From Holothuria scabra (lineage: Eukaryota > Echinodermata > Holothuroidea > Aspidochirotida > Holothuriidae), in contig CM074179.1 of assembly GCA_037179385.1 (NCBI GenBank), forward strand, positions 32,369,903 through 32,433,902: a stretch of DNA of 64,000 bases, read 5' to 3'. Positions 59,263-64,000 of this stretch are shown one piece after another. Made by a program: the position numbers and the translations under genes. The first letter of the stretch is position 1. Every line of letters starts with the position of its first letter. Under the pieces are notes generated by a model that worked only from the letters and a program-made list of their open reading frames with translations, ran no database searches and had not been told where the DNA came from.

Positions 59263-59883
59263 GTACACTTCATCATTATTTAAGTGTAATGGCAAAATAC
59301 TGTACAAAATTAAAACAAAAATAGTGATATGCTGTAATTACTAGTAGGCCTAATTACGAACTTGATTTCCAATATTCTGAAGAGTTAATTTGCTGAAAAT
59401 ATTTCTAAAGAAACATTCGTTCAAAATGTTGCCATCCCTCTCACGATTTAGTCGCTTCATTCAACAGTCACACGGTTATATTCATGTGTTTATGCTGTGA
59501 ATTAGCATATTTAACGTTTCGACGTTTTCCAAGTGAGAAATTTAAAGACAAATAATTTTTACCGCCTCCCATGCGGGAAATTTGCATTAATCGGTGTATA
59601 AAGAATCGTGAAATGCATTTTGGGAAGTGAAAGAAAATTGATTACAAACAGTGATTTTAGCAAGGACTTTTTTGACCAAGGGACACTGGGGGTCATGAGC
59701 CTTTTTGTGAGGGGGCACGACTTCTGAATTTCTCTCTCTCTCTCTTCATAGGACCACAATATAAAATTGTACATTACGAGATTCTCCACAGGAGATGGGT
59801 GTGGAGTTAGTTAGTTAGATGGAGTTTTACGGCCCAGTTTCCAACCTATTGGTTCAAGTCGAGCCGGCCACGGCCCTTTTTGA

Positions 59884-59912
59884 TTCCTTGCCATAGGCAG
59901 GCAAGGAATCTA
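59884..59912. repeat. GATTCCTTGCC hairpin
   Basis: GATTCCTTGCC and GGCAAGGAATC form a perfect 11-bp stem with loop ATAGGCA. It lies just before (GT)n tracts and the 156-bp satellite, and may mark the edge of that repeat complex. Confidence 0.65.
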
Positions 59913-59925
59913 TGCGATAGTGATG

Positions 59926-60175
59926 TCGTGTGTGTGTGTTTGTGTGTGTGTGCGTGGGTTTGTCTTTGTGTAAAACAGAGGACCTAAACAATAGACTTCC
60001 AGGTCCTCGGTAGTAAATTCAATAGATTTCTCAAGTCCTCGGTTGTCTAACAATAGACAGTCTATTGTGAAGGTTAGGGTTAAGTAAGCAGACACAATGG
60101 AGATAACAATGAAGTCCTCAGTTGTGTGTAAAAACACGACTGTGTGGGTGTATGTATGTGTGTGTGTTTGTGACA
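59926..60175. repeat. (GT)n-rich tracts flanking 'gtcctcggt' repeats
   Basis: GT-rich runs at 59926-59955 and 60136-60170. Between them 'aggtcctcggtagtaaattc', 'agtcctcggttgtc' and 'agtcctcagttgtg' recur. Non-coding. Confidence 0.7.
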
Positions 60176-60177
60176 CT

Positions 60178-61000
60178 TGCTTGTAAACATGATATCTTAA
60201 GGAAGGAATGTCCGACACTTTTCATATTTGGTATATAGATTTGTCATGTTGAGAGGAAGAACCCTATTGTTTTTGGTAGAGGTCAAACGTCATTTGAGGT
60301 CACCAGCGGTAAAATGGCGAAAACTTGGGAAATGGCTTGTAAACATGATATCTTCAGATAGGAGTGACCGACACTTCTCACACTTGGTATATAGGTTTGT
60401 CATGTTGACAGAAAGAACCCTATTGTTTTTGGTAGAGGTCAAAGCTCATTTGAGGTCACCAGCGGTAAAATTGCGAAAACTTCGAAAGTGGCTTGTAAAC
60501 ACGATATCTTCAGATAGGAGTGACCGACACTTTTCTTACTTGGTATATAGATTTGTCATGTTGAGAGGAAGAACCCTATTGTTTTGGGTAGAGGTCAAAG
60601 GTCATTTGAGGTCACAAGCGGTAAAATTGCGAAAACGCCAAAAATGGCTTGTAAACATGATATCTTCAGATAGGAGTGACCGACACTTCTCACACTTGGT
60701 ATATAGGTTTGTCCTGTTGAGAGAAAGAACCCTATTGTTTTTGGTAGAGATCAAACGTCATTTGAGGTCACCAGCGGTAAAATTGCGAAAACGCCGAAAA
60801 TGGCTTGTAAACATGTTATCTTCAGATAGGATTGACCAACACTCTGTATATATGGTATATAGATTTTTCATATTGAGAGAAAGAAGCCTATCGTTTTTGG
60901 TAGAGGTCAAACGTCATTTGAGGTCACCAGCGGTAAAATGGCGAAAACTTGGGAAATGGCTTGTAAACATGATATCTTCAGATAGGATTGACTGGTTTCT
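60178..61000. repeat. 156-bp tandem satellite (~5.3 copies)
   Basis: The phrase 'ggcttgtaaacatgatatct' recurs at 60334, 60490, 60646, 60802 and 60958, exactly 156 bases apart, with a diverged first copy at 60178. Because 156 is 52 codons and the unit lacks a stop in one frame, a 287-codon frame (60228-61091) passes through. It reads as a repeated VYRFVMLRERTLLFLVEVK block and is probably not a gene. Each unit contains one or two AGGTCA words. In one copy (60594) they read AGGTCAAAGGTCA. Confidence 0.9.
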
Positions 61001-61255
61001 GGTTTCAGTTAATTGTGGCTCACTGGCTTGTTTTCCTACCCCATTGCTTATGCGGAGCATCACGCACAACGGCAGTAGGTTCCATTTTTAGAGTCTTTGG
61101 TATGACTCTACGTGAGAATCGAACCCGGACCTTCCGGAAATGGGTGTGGAGATGGAGGGCTTAGCGGGAGGGGGGGGGGCACGTAGACTCGCTTTCCCCC
61201 ACCGTAACTAAGCCACTGATTAAAGTACATCAATACGGTTTCTACAAATTACAAC
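61001..61255. other. Intron sequence with a hAT-like edge
   Basis: A G-rich run at 61171-61179 and 'ccgtaactaagccactg' ending near 61218 resemble the inside and right edge of a CAGTGGC-type hAT element. No matching left edge or duplication was found. Confidence 0.3.
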
Positions 61256-61259
61256 TTAC

Positions 61260-61283
61260 CTTGTCGAAGTTATCTTCGTCAAG
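61260..61283 (-). CDS. Short-chain dehydrogenase/reductase, 24-bp micro-exon
   Basis: The minus strand reads acceptor 'tatactttcag', the exon encoding LDEDNFDK, then donor 'gtaagttg'. It is in phase 0 at both ends and leads directly into AFGTNVKS of the exon at 58666-58736. Classical SDRs have an acidic 'xxxDEExFDxxxxVNV' segment at this point, so the join is what the family predicts. Exons for the Rossmann glycine motif and the NNAG motif were not found upstream within the window. Confidence 0.75.
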
Positions 61284-61289
61284 CTGAAA

Positions 61290-61895
61290 GTATAAAGCAA
61301 GATATGTAAAGCGATTTTTTTTTACAAAAATGGAAGGCATGAGATTATGACCTTAATCCACTTGGCAGACGTGTGAAATGCAAATCCTTATAATGTATGG
61401 GGTAATGTAAACTCAGATCCCCTGAATGTAGTATGTGGTGTCCCACGAGGATTCGTTCTAGGATTACGCCTTAGTCCTTTCATATTTTCTGTGAACGTGT
61501 ACCTAAAAGCGGCTCATTGATTTGGTTGATAAAATTCAACAATTTTTTCCAAACCTGTTAAGTTTTCTTCACATGCAAATGACAAATGATCAAACTTAGA
61601 CAATCCCTGTATACAAATAAGTGTTTAATGAGTGAGTACTTACCGGTAACGGTCCAAGTAGGTTTGCAAAAATTCGTGACCAGACACTTTTTCAAATTAT
61701 GCACAAAAGCGTTACAAGTCAGGACACCGAAAGATTCAATAACTTTTTCGGTCACAATTGAATGTGAATCTTGGTTCATTATGCTAACTAGGGCCTACCG
61801 TATATATAAACATTGTCATGCGGTAGTAAACCTTTACCACTCTCATCAAGTCATTAACATAAACTAAACGATCCTCTTTAGGGTCAGACATATGA
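61290..61895. other. Sequence upstream of the first visible SDR exon
   Basis: No SDR N-terminal motif (TGxxxGxG or NNAG) was found on the minus strand here. Part of it (61500-61830) is inversely similar to 56560-56880. Two opposing frames of 73 and 93 codons are unrecognised. Confidence 0.35.
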
Positions 61896-61898
61896 AAT

Positions 61899-62061
<163 letters not shown>

Positions 62062-62355
62062 CGAACAGTGGAGTTCCCATCTTCACAGGATGTACTAAGC
62101 TGGCTGACTGAGATGGGGATGATGTCACCATGGCTACTTCATACCATAGTGCCGTGGGAGACATCCAAGGGTTGGGTTTATACCCCAAGCTTTTTGGGAA
62201 CGTTCTATAGACTTTCACGGTTTTTTCGCACAGTTATGTTTCCTAGTTAAAGCTAACTCAAATCCCAGTACTTCAACCAAAATTTGTGTTAGTTAAACCA
62301 GGATTTGCATTAGTTTAACCAGGATTTCGTGAAATTTTAACCAGGTATATGTTTG
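62062..62355. other. Repeat-like segment with 'agtttaaccaggattt'
   Basis: 'gttaaaccaggatttgc', 'gtttaaccaggatttcg' and 'ttttaaccaggtatatg' recur three times at 62293-62350. The preceding 62068-62220 has open frames on both strands (60 and 96 codons) without known domains. Confidence 0.35.
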
Positions 62356-62360
62356 ATTAC

Positions 62361-64000
62361 AGGGGTGGCGCCAGGATTTGCCAGACAGGGGGCCAGCATT
62401 TTAAGACCCCGAAAAAGGCTATGAGTTAGTCACGGTGGGACGCGACTTGGCAGAATTTGAGGCGCGCGTAGCGCGTCTAAATTTTTGACTTTCTTTTTAA
62501 CAAATACTACAAAATCTGGAGTTTATTTTGAGGAAAATTTGAAATTTTTGAAAAAGGTTTGGCTTTCATAAGGACCATTAAAAATTTGGGGTGTTTATTG
62601 AAGAATCTGTCCTTCATATGGTCAAAACAAAAACGTTATTTAGGCGACAGATGAAATTCTTTTGGGTTTATGCATTTAATCGTACTAGGCCTACGTTTTA
62701 AGGCTTTTAGACGAGACTGGAAGTTTTCCCGAAAAGTTTTCCTTTTTTTTTGAACGAAGATTTGAAAATTAAGAGCTTATTATAGTGGAGAAGTTTTGAA
62801 ATTTAATGAAAGAAATTTTGGTTTTTGGTAAGGGTATAATGAAAAATTTAGGTTTTCATTAAGTGATATGACTTTCAAGAGCAAAATTAGGTAGAATGTC
62901 AGGGTGGTTAACAGAGTTGACTTTGGTTATTTATTTTACGGGGTATCCATCAAAATTGGAAAATTTTGCCACTTTTAACAATCTGAAGCTTATTTCGGAG
63001 AAAAATTTGCAAGTTTATGACAGATTTGGGAAAAATCAAGTAGGAGGTGATCTGTACTTTTGTTGGAGTTAATGAATATCATCTTGCAGATTAAGGCCCT
63101 CGGACCATATTGGAAGATTTTCCCGCGGAAAAAGTTTGGCTTTCCATGTATTTGAAGTTTTATATTATATATATTGACATAGGCGTACGAGAGTGTTTCA
63201 GTTTGGGAGGGGCAGAATTGTCTTTTTTGTCCGAAAAATGTAATCCTACCCGAAATACTAAGTAGAGGGCACAGAATTTTTTGAAAATTTAGACAGCAGG
63301 AAATGGCATTTTTCAGGCTTACTAGAAAGATAGCAGTCATTATTTGAGATTTCTTTTGCAATAAAATTGCCATAATATTGCCCCAAAACGAAGAATAATT
63401 TGCAAGCATGCATTGTTCTGTTAAGTAATCTGTTAAACCAAAACACTATCTAAGCGTAGCGCCACCTCAATTGGCGCGGAGAGTACAGAATAATGTTAAA
63501 AAATCTGACTCCTCAGACAGCCGGAGATGGCATTTCCCAGACTTGTAACTAGAAATGAAGCAGACCTTATTTGAGCTTTCCTTTTATGAAATTTTCACTT
63601 CAATAGAAAAAATCCAACTTTCTAAGTGATCAGAAAATTACCAGATAAAAGGTACTGCTACAATTAGATGTAATTGTCTTGTGTCCTTTCTGGGGAAAAC
63701 TATGCAACGGAATTGGAAACATACTCATGTTTTGACTCTATATGAGTCTTCGTTCTATTCAATTGCATGGTCCACTAAACAGATAAAATTTTCTACGTGA
63801 CTGCCCGAACTCCAGAGTTTAATGATTCTACTTCCAACGTATTTGAAAATATGTCACGTTACAAGGTGGCTTCAAATGAAGTTTCAGTCAGACTTATGGG
63901 GAGACATTCTCACACTGGTGTTTATCATCACGTGTAGCTGAAAACGGCCTGGCCGGATTTTCAGTACCGTTGCTAGAATTCGTCTGTCGGGGCAGGCCAG
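62361..64000. mobile_element. hAT-like element, right end outside the window
   Basis: It begins CAGGGGTGGCGCCAGG, a hAT-type start. It includes a GGCGCGCGTAGCGCGTC palindrome (62462-62478) and the GCGCCACCTCAATTGGCGC hairpin (63459-63477). The segment from about 63200 is inversely similar to 42000-42600 of the hAT element in U2, so the two share a family. Frames of 62-139 codons are unrecognised. Confidence 0.5.

Noticed and set aside
60228..61091. 287-codon plus-strand frame
   Set aside because: It passes through a 156-bp tandem satellite whose length is a codon multiple. No domain or splice context supports a gene, although I keep the satellite as a finding.

Overview
This is eukaryotic, intron-rich, AT-rich DNA with no operons, no ribosome binding sites and no long single-exon genes. 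The repeat content and the frequent 'taggcctac'-type words suggest a marine invertebrate, perhaps an echinoderm. That assignment is an impression from composition, not a demonstration. Almost the whole window is transposon-derived or tandem-repeat DNA lying in and around one interrupted gene.

Host gene. Four minus-strand exons (61260-61283, 58666-58736, 56289-56355, 27719-27853) join in frame with good splice signals. They encode the middle of a classical short-chain dehydrogenase/reductase (SDR): the helix-4 NV segment, the GSIV strand, the YxxxK active site and the NCVAPGAIET segment. The nucleotide-binding N-terminus and the C-terminus were not found and probably lie outside the window. 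The intron between the last two exons is 28.4 kb, and 27.0 kb of it is one transposable element.

Left part (1-21.8 kb). Non-coding DNA carries dispersed repeats: a TTAA-flanked MITE, TA-flanked MITEs, a TATA-containing repeat called R1 here, a hAT element with a perfect 8-bp target duplication (14747-16370), inverted-repeat elements and a short retroviral-type integrase remnant.

21.86-25.26 kb. A complete DNA transposon has 25-bp terminal inverted repeats (TIRs), a perfect 6-bp target duplication (CATTAC), subterminal arrays of 41-bp palindromic repeats, and a broken DDE integrase-like transposase gene. Its features fit the eukaryotic IS3-like (IS3EU) group. A 23-bp minisatellite follows at 25.88-26.95 kb.

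28.28-55.29 kb. A 27,009-bp non-coding element starts with the same 12 bases as the 21.86-kb transposon (TACGGAAGCGTA) and has near-matching 6-bp flanks. Inside are 52-bp-period subterminal arrays and three consecutive ~7-kb fold-back units. The 2.6-kb core of the third unit is inverted relative to the first two. The second unit was later hit by a hAT element (8-bp duplication), a TTAA MITE and a probable solo LTR. The whole element sits inside a copy of R1, and an uninterrupted R1 copy near 4.0-4.4 kb provides an empty-site comparison. The smaller element is a plausible relative of the transposase source that moved this one.

Right part (55.3-64 kb). This holds the remaining SDR exons, more dispersed repeats, a 156-bp tandem satellite rich in AGGTCA half-sites, a long (TA)n tract and the start of another hAT-like element that runs off the window.
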